Source: CAYTGM01 sp964437365 (GTDB lineage Bacteria > Sumerlaeota > Sumerlaeia > SLMS01). Taken from it: a stretch of 64,000 nucleotides of DNA. The DNA lies in assembly GCA_964437365.1 (NCBI GenBank), contig CAYTGM010000022.1, positions 29,192-93,191 of the forward strand, in the 5' to 3' direction. Both the position numbers and the translations under genes were made by a program. Positions 8,264 to 16,791 of the stretch are shown one piece after another. The notes under the pieces were generated by a model. It was not told where the DNA came from, did no database searches, and saw only the letters and a program-made list of their open reading frames with translations. The stretch's first letter is position 1, and each line of letters starts with the position of its first letter.

Positions 8264-9308
8264 TCCTCAAGCAGAAGAACAGATTCCAGAATCGTCACAG
8301 CCGCCAAAGGTTGAGAGTAGCAATACAGCCGTGAAGGCAACCAAGTGGTTTGTCTTTTATATGTTCCTCTGTTTCGGAGCCTTCCTCACTGCCGTTCCCT
8401 TTGTGTGGATGGTTTTCGGATCCTTCAAGACACGACAGGAAGTTGAGAATCCTGGTTTCGTCCCGGAGCGCTGGAAGGCTGCACAAATCGAAACCGTCAA
8501 CTTTGCCGATGGTGGCACTACAGGATCTCTCGCGCTCGCTTCATCAAACGATCGTTCTCAGCCAGGTAGTGAAGAATCATCCTCAAGCTCTGACGCACCT
8601 GAAGTCTCTGAGTGGAATAACTACCTGAAAGTTCTTCGCTTGAAACCAGATCGAGATGGAAAGTACCTGGAGATTTTCTACGGTCGTTGGTATTTCAACA
8701 GTGTCTTTACATCAGTTGCGATCACCTTTCTGCAGGTGTTGACCAGTGCCTTTGCGGCCTATGCATTCAGTCGACTTGTTTGGGTTGGCCGAGACCTGGT
8801 CTTCTTTCTTTACCTGTCTACAATGATGATTCCGCCGGTGGTGCTGATGATTCCCAACTTTCAGCTGATGGTCTGGCTGCGCATTGTTGATACGTACCAG
8901 GGGCTGATTCTTCCCTGGTCCTTTACAGCATTCGGCACGTTTCTGCTTCGACAGTTTATGATGTCTATACCACCTTCTCTTGATGAAGCGGCTCGTATCG
9001 ACGGTGCCTCACATTGGAATACCTTCTGGGAAGTTGTGATGCCTCTCACCCGACCGGGTCTTGTAGCGCTCGCAATCTTCAGCCTGCTTGCATCCTTCCA
9101 GTCTTTCTTCTGGCCGCTGGTCATGTTGCGCAGTCAACACCTTTTTACACTTCCTATCGGCCTTCTCGCTCTTGATACCAGCTATGGTACACAGACCGAG
9201 CTGATTCTTGCCGCAACGGTGATGAGCGTCCTTCCACTGATCGCGATCTTTATCCTTCTGCAGAAACAGTTGATCAAAGGGATACAACTCGGAGCCGTTA
9301 AGGGATAG
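8250..9308 (+). CDS. Carbohydrate ABC transporter permease, MalG type, with loop insertion
   Basis: This 352-residue protein has a first membrane segment near residues 32-52, then the F-G-S-F-K-T motif typical of MalG proteins. Instead of the usual short loop there is a roughly 90-residue polar insertion (about 60-150) containing a Ser/Glu-rich run. The core then resumes with R-W-Y-F-N-S-V-F-T-S. The EAA loop L-D-E-A-A-R-I-D-G-A-S-H-W-N-T-F-W lies near 247. Its start overlaps the end of the upstream permease gene, so the two are translationally coupled. No binding protein or ATPase adjoins; the UgpC/MsmK-like ATPase at 49451-50575 is a candidate partner. Confidence 0.88.
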   Translation: MSTTDPQAEEQIPESSQPPKVESSNTAVKATKWFVFYMFLCFGAFLTAVPFVWMVFGSFKTRQEVENPGFVPERWKAAQIETVNFADGGTTGSLALASSNDRSQPGSEESSSSSDAPEVSEWNNYLKVLRLKPDRDGKYLEIFYGRWYFNSVFTSVAITFLQVLTSAFAAYAFSRLVWVGRDLVFFLYLSTMMIPPVVLMIPNFQLMVWLRIVDTYQGLILPWSFTAFGTFLLRQFMMSIPPSLDEAARIDGASHWNTFWEVVMPLTRPGLVALAIFSLLASFQSFFWPLVMLRSQHLFTLPIGLLALDTSYGTQTELILAATVMSVLPLIAIFILLQKQLIKGIQLGAVKG

Positions 9309-9390
9309 CTCGTTTATTTGTGAGACACCTGCAGGTATGTGGGTTTTCGCAGCGGTCATGCGTTACTCTGACCTTCAACCTTTGCGTAAC

Positions 9391-10137
9391 CTATGAATCC
9401 TTCCGGCCATATTTATAGCTTGATAGACTCAAAAGATAGTTATTTCTCGAATCAAACGACTGGATAATGGCAAAGGTCAGACCGATGAATATTGATACGA
9501 GGAAAGCCACAGAGAGGAAATTTAATCTCGCGGAATTAAATACTCCAGGGATCAGAAAAAGCAGATAGAACCATATCATCGTTGCGAGAAAGATGATGAA
9601 TAACTCAACCCCTATATCTCGATACAGCAAACCGTACCTTCGCATCCCCTTTGGTTTGAAGTCACACTGGTAACAGATGTCTCTGAAAGCAGCTCCCCAA
9701 AGACAGGTGCGGCAGGCAAAAGTCAGAAGAATCGGAAACAGTCCAAAGAGTGCCAGATCAGTCCTCAAGGCAATCTGCATGCAGTCGCGTATATCGGGAG
9801 AAAACATTACCACGAAAGGAACAACAAGGATAGAGGGAAGAAAAATGAGATTTAACGATTTGCCGATTCTTTTTTCCAGGTAATCCGGAATGCCAAGTAG
9901 AGTCACCCTTACCTGGTCGCGCATTGTGGTCATCATCAGTATATCCACTTCCTTCGAAACGCGGACTACACCACTCAGTAATGGCAGGAGAGGGATAAAG
10001 ACCGTTGCTATTCGATAGATATTTCGCGAGCCACCCATGTCCACGATCACCTTCCCAAGGATCAGGAGCACAACGGTGAGGATAAATATACCGATGTTGA
10101 AGGATTGCTCCTTCATGAAGAAAATAAACTTATTCAT
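9391..10137 (-). CDS. Polytopic membrane protein of unknown function
   Basis: The 248-residue protein contains about six hydrophobic stretches: near 10-30, 38-58, 98-112, 122-140, 174-195 and 206-226. Polar stretches separate them, including R-T-C-L-W-G-A-A-F-R-D-I-C-Y-Q-C-D-F-K-P-K-G-M-R-R near 141-166 with several cysteines. No signature motif is recognised. The start could be ATG at 10137 or the ATG seven codons later. It faces the sugar permease operon tail to tail and is followed by a large intergenic region. A permease-like or sensory membrane role cannot be decided. Confidence 0.65.
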   Translation of the reverse strand: MNKFIFFMKEQSFNIGIFILTVVLLILGKVIVDMGGSRNIYRIATVFIPLLPLLSGVVRVSKEVDILMMTTMRDQVRVTLLGIPDYLEKRIGKSLNLIFLPSILVVPFVVMFSPDIRDCMQIALRTDLALFGLFPILLTFACRTCLWGAAFRDICYQCDFKPKGMRRYGLLYRDIGVELFIIFLATMIWFYLLFLIPGVFNSARLNFLSVAFLVSIFIGLTFAIIQSFDSRNNYLLSLSSYKYGRKDS

Positions 10138-10704
10138 CCGACCTCATCATTGCAACTTCGGGCTTCTCCAAACAGGGGACGGTGAGTCACAGCCTTCTCC
10201 CAGGAATTTCTAACTGATCTTCCTGTTTCAGTTATCAGATGATGTCTCGACAATCAAACAAATTTCGCCTGATACTGTCTTACTGTTGTGGTTCGGGGTT
10301 TCATTTATCGAAATGTGAACAGAGCCAATAATCGCTCTTCGAAAGCCTCCGAACATTTCTTGTCACCTTGATCTATTAGCCGAGGCGTAGCGGCTCTGTA
10401 GAGTTGTCTATTCGAAAACTCCGATATTCACTCCTGATCCAGAATGGATTCATGGCAAGAGCTACTGGCCTATCATTGAATCTTCAGGCGGAACTTCTGC
10501 ATTCCCAATCAGAAGTTCGATTCCAATCTGAGGTGGAAGAACTGTGTGCTTACTTATAGGGCTATGCTAAATGCGTTTCCAATCGAGTGCTTAAGTATCT
10601 GAGTCAGTCACCATGGATTTGTCCTTTTTTGAGAATGACAAATGCGAAATGCACCGCGTTAAGTATTGCCTGTTCTATGAGTGAAAACACTGTGATAGTG
10701 TGAT
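10138..10704. other. Intergenic region bearing a stray copy of the bamA 3' end
   Basis: No gene of credible length is seen in these 567 bases. The notable content is 10507-10548, a near-perfect copy of the last codons of bamA, entered separately. A palindrome-like G/C stretch near 10380-10400 resembles intergenic hairpins elsewhere in the accessory region. Confidence 0.6.
10507..10548. repeat. Direct repeat, left copy: duplicate of the bamA 3' end
   Basis: These 42 bases match 12344-12385 with one mismatch. The right copy is the real end of bamA (minus strand), encoding T-Q-F-F-H-L-R-L-G-S-N-F and its stop. The left copy encodes the same with one Gly-to-Glu change and is not attached to any open frame. 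The sequences flanking the two copies do not resemble each other. The two copies bracket the SUKH and DUF1963 genes as a segment with a 1837-bp repeat period, like an attL/attR pair or the footprint of a recombination at the gene end. Confidence 0.85.
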
Positions 10705-11340
10705 CTAGTCATACCAACCCCATTTGATTTTTGTGTTCAGGTATCGTTCACCCATTTCAGCAGCAATGATTTGCTCCACATCCATCGTTGTGATGAAGCC
10801 CAAAGATTGAATAGATTGCATCTGTTTCGGATTGCTATACTCTATAATTTCTTCATCGGATAATTCTGTTAAGTATACCGACCAGTCGGTGGCCCCGATC
10901 TCAGAAAGTCTTTGCCCCCATAATAAAAGATTCTCTCGTGCATCCAAAATTTCGTCATCGTCATCAGATAGGTTAGAAGCGTATTCAAGACAAAGCCTAT
11001 AAAACCATGAAGGGAAAGAAGGTGCATATACATTTCCCAATTCTTCATCGTGCAAGCACATGAGAATCTCGTACTCAGAATCCCCCGTTTTAGCCTGGGT
11101 ATTCCAGCACCAATTGTCTCCGGCTCCGGTAAATGCGAATGGGACCAACCCCGGAATAATATTCTCTCGCCATAGATCTCGTGAGGGAATACGTTCCGGT
11201 TGAATCCATTCAGCTTCATGCACCCACAGATAGTCTTCTTTATTCTTATGAATGTTCAGGTAGTTTTTCTGGGTCCAATACCGGTAGCCTTTCGGCAAGG
11301 ATATTCCGTAGTTTTTTTCGAGTGAGTCCAGTGATTCCAT
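10705..11340 (-). CDS. SUKH (SMI1/KNR4) family protein, probable immunity-type
   Basis: The 211-residue protein starts M-E-S-L-D-S-L-E-K-N-Y-G-I-S-L-P-K-G-Y-R-Y-W, the SUKH entry motif (amphipathic helix, then L-P-x-x-Y). It continues with I-I-P-G-L-V-P-F-A-F-T-G-A-G-D-N-W-C-W-N, the conserved I/L-P-F-A-x-T-G-x-G-D core. SUKH proteins are best known as immunity proteins that neutralise contact-dependent or secreted polymorphic toxins in the cytoplasm. No toxin gene is nearby. It follows the DUF1963 gene on the same strand after a 159-bp spacer and lies between the two copies of the bamA end. Family placement is confident; the immunity role is inference. Confidence 0.8.
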   Translation of the reverse strand: MESLDSLEKNYGISLPKGYRYWTQKNYLNIHKNKEDYLWVHEAEWIQPERIPSRDLWRENIIPGLVPFAFTGAGDNWCWNTQAKTGDSEYEILMCLHDEELGNVYAPSFPSWFYRLCLEYASNLSDDDDEILDARENLLLWGQRLSEIGATDWSVYLTELSDEEIIEYSNPKQMQSIQSLGFITTMDVEQIIAAEMGERYLNTKIKWGWYD

Positions 11341-11499
11341 ATCTTATTTCCATTAGGATCTAGTAACTTAGTTCTGAACGTCGTTTGTTTTAAAGGCTGG
11401 CGGTGTTACTTGATATTATTTCTGGCTCGAAGTTATTCCTCCCCGAAACGGGCCACGTTTTCTGGATGGTGTCAGTCTTGAGCCGTATAGCTCACTCCT

Positions 11500-12219
11500 T
11501 TAGCCCGCATCTGCTTTAAGATTTCTGAAATCTTTATTGATCAGCTTGGATTTTTCGATAAAGACCATCAATCTATCCCCGTCATTCCACCACCACTCAA
11601 GTTCATCGCAGGACGACAGGGTAATTAGAGATATCCAGTCATCACCTGGCGTTGGATCATAACCCAGCGTACAATATGATGGATAACCGAGCATATAATG
11701 ATCGCTGATCCCATCAGGTTCCCGCAATTGAGAAAGAATATCTGTATCAAAGGGCCAATCCTCTCTAAGTTCCTCATGTCTCGGGATATCGACTGACGTC
11801 TCCAGGAGGATCTTCCTACTTTGTATATTTGTTTTATAATCAGTAAATAATGATAGCTCTTTGATATCAGGTAAGTAATAGCCTAAAATATAGCCCTCAT
11901 CTTCCGAGAAGACTTCACCATCTTCGTCGTAAGCATAGAACAGTGAGAAAAGCCCTTCTCTGGGTAGCAGCGCTGGCGGGTCCTGAATCTCAGAGAAATT
12001 TATTTGTCCGATAAACCGGTACTCACCAATCTCGTGTACAGGCCATTCGAAGCCTTCCGGTAGTAATGGGACGCCTGCAAACCTGCTCCCTGATTCTTCT
12101 GGTTCATCGTCAGATATATGAATATCCACACTTGGTTTCTTAATTGAGTCCAAGTAGGACTGATGTGGTGCTAGGTCTTTGTCACCCAATATGAATTCGC
12201 TCAATTCATCAGAATTCAC
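11500..12219 (-). CDS. DUF1963 (YwqG-like) protein, probable immunity-type
   Basis: The 239-residue product carries family landmarks. Near 48-75 is S-R-F-A-G-V-P-L-L-P-E-G-F-E-W-P and then F-I-G-Q-I-N-F. Near 173-190 is Y-M-L-G-Y-P-S-Y-C-T-L-G-Y-D-P-T-P-G. The C-terminal G-D-R-L-M-V-F-I-E-K and N-L-K-A-D-A-G close the match. These fit DUF1963/YwqG proteins, which recur next to polymorphic-toxin loci and in immunity arrays but have no settled biochemical role. It lies 126 bp downstream of bamA on the same strand, inside the segment flanked by the duplicated bamA end, which suggests recent acquisition. Confidence 0.85.
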   Translation of the reverse strand: MNSDELSEFILGDKDLAPHQSYLDSIKKPSVDIHISDDEPEESGSRFAGVPLLPEGFEWPVHEIGEYRFIGQINFSEIQDPPALLPREGLFSLFYAYDEDGEVFSEDEGYILGYYLPDIKELSLFTDYKTNIQSRKILLETSVDIPRHEELREDWPFDTDILSQLREPDGISDHYMLGYPSYCTLGYDPTPGDDWISLITLSSCDELEWWWNDGDRLMVFIEKSKLINKDFRNLKADAG

Positions 12220-12343
12220 AGCACTCTTCTCCTTATTTCGGAGCAGAACGGACAGCTGACTTTAGGTGCATGGAGGTCAATTCGATAGAACATAATATTC
12301 AGTGTACACACACATTCTATAACTAGGGTTCAATGCTTGAATT

Positions 12344-12385
12344 AATCAGAAGTTCGATCCCAATCTGAGGTGGAAGAACTGTGTG
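12344..12385. repeat. Direct repeat, right copy: authentic bamA 3' end
   Basis: This is the partner of 10507-10548. It covers the final twelve codons and stop of bamA plus two bases beyond. The bamA reading frame is intact through it, so the right copy is the functional one. Confidence 0.85.
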
Positions 12386-14679
12386 TCATCCTCGTCGCGA
12401 TAGAGGACGGGGACCGCAAAGTCTACTTCTACACCAACAGGACCAAGATTCAACAACGCACCGACACCGGTACCGATTCTTGGCTCACCAACTGAGAATG
12501 CCGACCGCTCGATAATTGCACCATCAAGAAAGACGCGACCCGCAATAGCATCGTTGAATGGGTATCTTAATTCGTGACGCTGAATGATCTGTGTCGCGCC
12601 GCCAATGACCAGGTCATCGTTGGCTGAATCTCTCGGACCAACTCCACGCGCTTCGAATCCACGCAGGGAGCTGCTGCCGCCGGCGAAGAAGCGTTCGTTG
12701 AAACCAACCTGGTCAGCGTTATACGGTAGAAAACCGAGGTTCTGCTCGAAGGCATAGATCAGGTCATTCTTCTCGAAGGGCTGTGTATAATACTCATAGG
12801 TGTTCAGAATCTTGAAGAGGAAGCCGTCAGCTTCACCGACCTCAACGCCACCAGATAGAAGGTATCCACGAGTTGGGAAACGATAATTGTCGCGCTTGTC
12901 ATACACGATTGTCGGGCGAGCAGTGAAGGCAAAATAATCATCAAAGTCTTCGTCTGGCGTCGGGTCGTCATCTATATCGGTGAAGTCGACATACTCACCT
13001 TTGAACCTGAGAAACGTTGTCAGGTGTTCTTGAAGAGGATAACCAAATTCCGCGTAAGCGCCGGTTCGCTTTTGATCGTAGACTTCATAGCGGTCCGTCG
13101 CGTGGTAGGCGAGAGTACGCAAAGAAACATCTGAATCGCCAAGATAGCGGTCGAAATAACCCAGAGTGAAGGCGAGGTTATTCTCACCAACAGTGACACC
13201 AGCGCGCAGCTGATCGGCGTTCCCGCCAACATTGGGGTGTTCGAATTGAAGCGAAGCGGTTGGCCCGGACTGCTCACCAATACCCGCTGATATTCCAACG
13301 TAGGCAGCTGCAGGATCTTCTTCTGCATAGATCATCGCGTCACGAACCTGTGGGTCCGGCGTTGACTCTCGAGAGATTGCAACGTTCTTAAAGATACCCA
13401 GATTACGCAGTCTTTCAATGGTTCTGATTTCGTCGATAGAGCGATATTTCTTTCCAGGTTCCAGACGAACTTCCCGATAGACAGTCTCCGGTTTTGTTGG
13501 AGGAGCAATGCTGTTCAGAAAACGATCGAAACCACTGATGTCCACTTCATAATCGAAGGATTCAAGATCGAGTCGCACTTCTCCAACGTAAATCTCCGGG
13601 CTTTCATCAACTTCAAGAATGACCGTCACAGCCCGTGCCTCGGGGTTCTTGTCGACACGATAAGAAACCGTCGTGTCTATATATCCCTGGTCGCCATAGA
13701 GGCGTCGGATCTTTTCAAGAGCCCGGTTCAAACGTGATCCTTTGAAGCGCTTATCCAGAAGATCATCAGTGATCTCTTCAATTTCTTCCGCCGTAAAGTA
13801 CGTGATGCCTTCCGTGGCAACAGAGCGAACCTGGTACTGAGGCCCCTCTTTGACAGAAAAGATCAGTGAGATTTCCTGCTCCTGCTCGTTATAGATCTTT
13901 TCAACAACCTCTGATTCAGCATCCAGAAAGCCGGCGTTCTGATGAACCTGACGCAGAATCGCAAGGTCATCATCAACGGCATCGATATCGTAATAGTTTT
14001 TAAAGAAGAGAAAGCCAGGAGCGTTCGAGAGCTGGCTCTTCAGATAGAAATCGGAAAAATAATCGTTCCCTTGAATCGAGACCTTCTTGATCTTGATGCG
14101 ACTACCCTCATCCACATTGATGATAATACGAACGGTGTCTGTTCTGCCATCCACTTCCGTCGCTGGCATGACCTCGACCATGACCTCGGTAGCTTTATAA
14201 CCACCGCGACGATAGAAGCTTCTCATGTTTCGAGCTGTTGCCGATCGAACGTCCGTTGGCATGAGGTCGCCCACTTCGTAATCCAGCTGGGCCGTTAATT
14301 CCTTTGTTGTAAACTTCGTATTGCCGATAAAGGAAATGAGCTCGATGGCGGGGTTTTCAACAACCGACACGATCAGATCGATGGTATTATTCGAATTCTC
14401 TTCCCAATTAATCTCCAGCTCGAGAGGATCGATGGTGCCGATACTGGCGATTGCCTGCAGATCCTGACGATAAGCCGTGGCGAAAAATGAGTCGCCTTCT
14501 TCGAGAGTCATGCGCCTGAGAATCCGATTGGGGGTCAGGCGGTTCAGGCCCTCGACCCTGATTTCCTCGATAACAGTCCCATCAGCGGGCAGCCGTGAGC
14601 CTTGTGCTGCGGCGAATGAGGGTAAAATCAGTGCAATAAGCAGCAGAACGGGAAGACGAAAAAGAATTGATTTCAACAA
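12346..14679 (-). CDS. bamA: Outer membrane protein assembly factor BamA
   Basis: The 777-residue protein is the core of the BAM complex, inserting beta-barrel proteins in the outer membrane. A signal peptide (about 1-25, ending A-A-A-Q) is followed by five POTRA repeats: about 34-105, 112-185, 190-268, 280-350 and 362-440. The barrel begins near 455. The barrel lid motif appears as G-G-S-S-S-L-R-G-F-E-A-R-G (variant of V-R-G-F) near 668, and the protein ends in the aromatic Phe typical of barrel proteins. The start is TTG (GGAG 8 bases upstream). Its 3' end was duplicated at 10507-10548. Confidence 0.93.
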   Translation of the reverse strand: MLKSILFRLPVLLLIALILPSFAAAQGSRLPADGTVIEEIRVEGLNRLTPNRILRRMTLEEGDSFFATAYRQDLQAIASIGTIDPLELEINWEENSNNTIDLIVSVVENPAIELISFIGNTKFTTKELTAQLDYEVGDLMPTDVRSATARNMRSFYRRGGYKATEVMVEVMPATEVDGRTDTVRIIINVDEGSRIKIKKVSIQGNDYFSDFYLKSQLSNAPGFLFFKNYYDIDAVDDDLAILRQVHQNAGFLDAESEVVEKIYNEQEQEISLIFSVKEGPQYQVRSVATEGITYFTAEEIEEITDDLLDKRFKGSRLNRALEKIRRLYGDQGYIDTTVSYRVDKNPEARAVTVILEVDESPEIYVGEVRLDLESFDYEVDISGFDRFLNSIAPPTKPETVYREVRLEPGKKYRSIDEIRTIERLRNLGIFKNVAISRESTPDPQVRDAMIYAEEDPAAAYVGISAGIGEQSGPTASLQFEHPNVGGNADQLRAGVTVGENNLAFTLGYFDRYLGDSDVSLRTLAYHATDRYEVYDQKRTGAYAEFGYPLQEHLTTFLRFKGEYVDFTDIDDDPTPDEDFDDYFAFTARPTIVYDKRDNYRFPTRGYLLSGGVEVGEADGFLFKILNTYEYYTQPFEKNDLIYAFEQNLGFLPYNADQVGFNERFFAGGSSSLRGFEARGVGPRDSANDDLVIGGATQIIQRHELRYPFNDAIAGRVFLDGAIIERSAFSVGEPRIGTGVGALLNLGPVGVEVDFAVPVLYRDEDDTQFFHLRLGSNF

Positions 14680-14856
14680 ACTTCGCTCCGGAAGGGTTAA
14701 ATGTATTTCTAATTGGTGCTACATGAGGGCTGGAGAAGGCTCACGGGTCAAGGTGGAAGGGGAGTGAAGGGCGAAACATCGTGAAGGGTGCCCCAGATTA
14801 AAAGGACCTGCTTTGCGCGCGGGGATGGAAGGAGGACGGACCGGCGAAGCATGGAG

Positions 14857-14893
14857 GTTCGATGCATTCCAGTGGTAGCATCATGCATCGAAC
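14857..14893. repeat. Perfect 11-bp inverted repeat
   Basis: GTTCGATGCAT at 14857-14867 pairs with ATGCATCGAAC at 14883-14893 across a 15-base loop. There is no T-tract, so it is not an obvious terminator. A third partial copy of the arm (GGTTCGAT) follows at 14896-14903. Confidence 0.6.
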
Positions 14894-15244
14894 ATGGTTC
14901 GATACTGCATCCACCCCCGGGTCAGGAGGAGGAATAAAAAGGATGAAGGAGGGAATAAAAGGATGAGGGATGAAACCGGAAGGATGAATGACAATCTGTC
15001 TGTGTCGCTTGACGCTGGGAGTGTGGATCCCCCGATTCATCGCATTCTACTCTCGTTGTCTTTGAGCGATGTCGTGGTCCTTGTCGGAGGTTGCCGGGTC
15101 CTTCCGGGGAGAACGAAACAGAGGGTAGGGGAAAAAATAAAGAATCAACTCCAGACCAGAACTTGACATGAATGCGTGAAGAGAGGAGCCGGAAAGAAAC
15201 TGCTGGGTGAGACGAGAAGAAGGTTCGTGGTTCACCGTTGTCTT

Positions 15245-15427
15245 CCGAGCGGAGCGAGACTTTAGTCGAGCCGCGGGTTTCAACCTGCGGTAGATGAGAT
15301 GGGTAATAGCCAGAACCGTTTCAACGGTTTCTCTCATTTCAGAAACTGTTGAAACAGTTGGATGCTGTTTACGGACCGTTTTCCTCGCACTGAAGTACGA
15401 GACTCGACTAAAGCCTCGCTTCGCTCG
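15245..15427. repeat. Nested palindromic element with 25-bp terminal inverted repeats
   Basis: The left arm (about 15246-15270) and right arm (15403-15427) match as inverted repeats at 23 of 25 positions and contain the block ACTTTAGTCGAG or AGCCTCGCTTCGCTCG. Inside are three further palindromes: 15271-15290 (CCGCGGGTT/AACCTGCGG), 15316-15332 (AACCGT/ACGGTT) and 15341-15359 (AACTGTT/AACAGTT). The 183-base unit could fold into a cruciform-like multi-hairpin structure. It resembles a MITE or REP-type element; no transposase is present. Confidence 0.65.
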
Positions 15428-15791
15428 TAGGTAGTGCAGAATGAAGGATGAATTCGATTGTCTCCTTCTGGGAGCGCCGTGCGGTGCTCTTACTTGTACT
15501 CGAAGGATTCATTGGGTGTTTCTAGTGCAGGTGTTTGGAAGATCCGAGTACTGTCACGAGCACCGCTTCCCTGATCACCAGCACGATGGAGATTCGAACA
15601 GAAGCCGGTTTGTCATTCTCGATGATTCCTCTAGACTTTGCCAATGGTGCATGAGAACCCTGAGCTGTACTCCTATAGAGTACGGCGACCCTTTCGCTGC
15701 TTTGAGCTTCGATGCTCTGATAATGAACTAATAGTTTTTGTTTCGTCCCAGTTGGATTTGATCCGGGACCGAGCCAGATTAGAACAAAACA

Positions 15792-16298
15792 ATGAATTAT
15801 ACTGAGCTTGAAAATTCGATAAAGAGTGCGGTAGAGCGTGCCTCCGATTCAAGTTGTCATGCTCTAGGAAATTACGTGATCGAAAGGATAAGAGAATTAT
15901 CGCGAGACTATATATTCGATGAACTAACTTGTGATGAGAAAAAGCTGCTTGATAGAGTATTCTCGTCTGTTTTCGAAGCAAGTGAATTTGATACCCAGTC
16001 ACTGAAAGAGTTGGATGAGAGAATGACAAGTGATGAAATCAGAGCGATTGAATTTAACCCTATCATTACGCAATTGACTTGTGCGCTCGACAACTACTCA
16101 AATTATGAATCCTCGGGTGATAGGGTATTCATTTATGAGGCAGCCTTAAATTTGATCAATTGCGCTGACTACAATTCTTCAGATCCAAGTTATAGCCATG
16201 ATTCGATCCTATCAGACCTAAATTTGAATAGAGAGTACAGGTCGATGATTGGAATTTTGGAAAGTAATGACAAGGACCCGCAAAGTGATCTCCACTAA
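15792..16298 (+). CDS. Small acidic helical protein of unknown function
   Basis: The 168-residue protein is strongly acidic and mostly helical by eye. It contains R-A-I-E-F-N-P-I-I-T-Q-L-T-C-A-L-D-N-Y-S-N-Y at about 83-104 followed by F-I-Y-E-A-A-L-N-L-I-N-C-A-D-Y. This arrangement loosely recalls DUF416/YjaG-like helical proteins and other small immunity proteins, but I cannot assign a family. There is no signal peptide, so it is probably cytoplasmic. No clear ribosome binding site precedes ATG 15792. It is the first of a run of small same-strand genes with separate leaders. Confidence 0.55.
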   Translation: MNYTELENSIKSAVERASDSSCHALGNYVIERIRELSRDYIFDELTCDEKKLLDRVFSSVFEASEFDTQSLKELDERMTSDEIRAIEFNPIITQLTCALDNYSNYESSGDRVFIYEAALNLINCADYNSSDPSYSHDSILSDLNLNREYRSMIGILESNDKDPQSDLH

Positions 16299-16397
16299 TC
16301 TTCATAGAAATTACTCCAACAATAAGGTGCCGATCTGTTCAGGTGCTACAGATCTTTGACGTTATATGTCTTGAAAACCCTTCCGAACGAGGAACTT

Positions 16398-16791
16398 ATG
16401 GCCTACGAACTAATCTTTCAATTCCCAGAGGAGTTTTTTCAATCCCTCGATGAGGTTCACTTCTTTGAAGATGGCCTGATAGCATCATTGCCCAAGAGCT
16501 GTGACATTGCTGGTCATGATATTGGCTCTGGAACAGTGAATTTCTTTGTCTATACAGAATTCCCACTTTCCGCGTTTAAAACTTTCCGCAAGCATTTAGG
16601 CACGCAAAAAATAGAGAAGAGTTTACGTGTATCCTTCCCATGAAGATGGCGGTGAAGACTTTATCAATTTATGGCCGTTTCGAGACTCGAGGCCATTCGA
16701 TACGATGTATCGTCAAGGAATTAATCCATTTTCTGCTTCATCAAAGCGTTTAATCCCCAAGAAAAATCCCCCAGGAGCATCCAAGTTCTAA
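16398..16791 (+). pseudogene. Immunity-like small protein gene interrupted by a +1 frameshift
   Basis: Translation starts at ATG 16398 (GAGG five bases upstream) and encodes M-A-Y-E-L-I-F-Q-F-P-E-E-F-F, then G-H-D-I-G-S-G-T-V-N-F-F-V-Y-T. It stops at TGA 16641-16643 after about 81 residues. Just before that stop, the +1 frame continues with P-S-H-E-D-G-G-E-D-F-I-N-L-W-P-F-R-D-S-R-P-F-D and ends at TAA 16789. The D-G-E-D-F-x-x-L-W-P ending is what I recall for full-length members of this small-protein family, so the two frames are one gene. The shift must lie between about 16622 and 16641. Either the gene is broken, the assembly has a one-base error, or there is programmed frameshifting. Confidence 0.65.

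Larger units (their letters stand above)
14680..15791. other. Long non-coding region rich in hairpins and GA-rich repeats
   Basis: About 1.1 kb without a supportable gene. It holds a perfect 11-base inverted repeat (14857-14893), a G/A-rich stretch with repeated GGATGA units (14930-14990) and a nested palindromic element (15245-15427). A short open frame at 15441-15731 has no homology that I recognise and no ribosome binding site, so I treat it as chance. Confidence 0.6.

Noticed and set aside
15441..15731. 96-codon frame next to the palindrome element
   Set aside because: Cys/His-rich but without a repeated spacing of zinc ligands or a start signal; likely chance.
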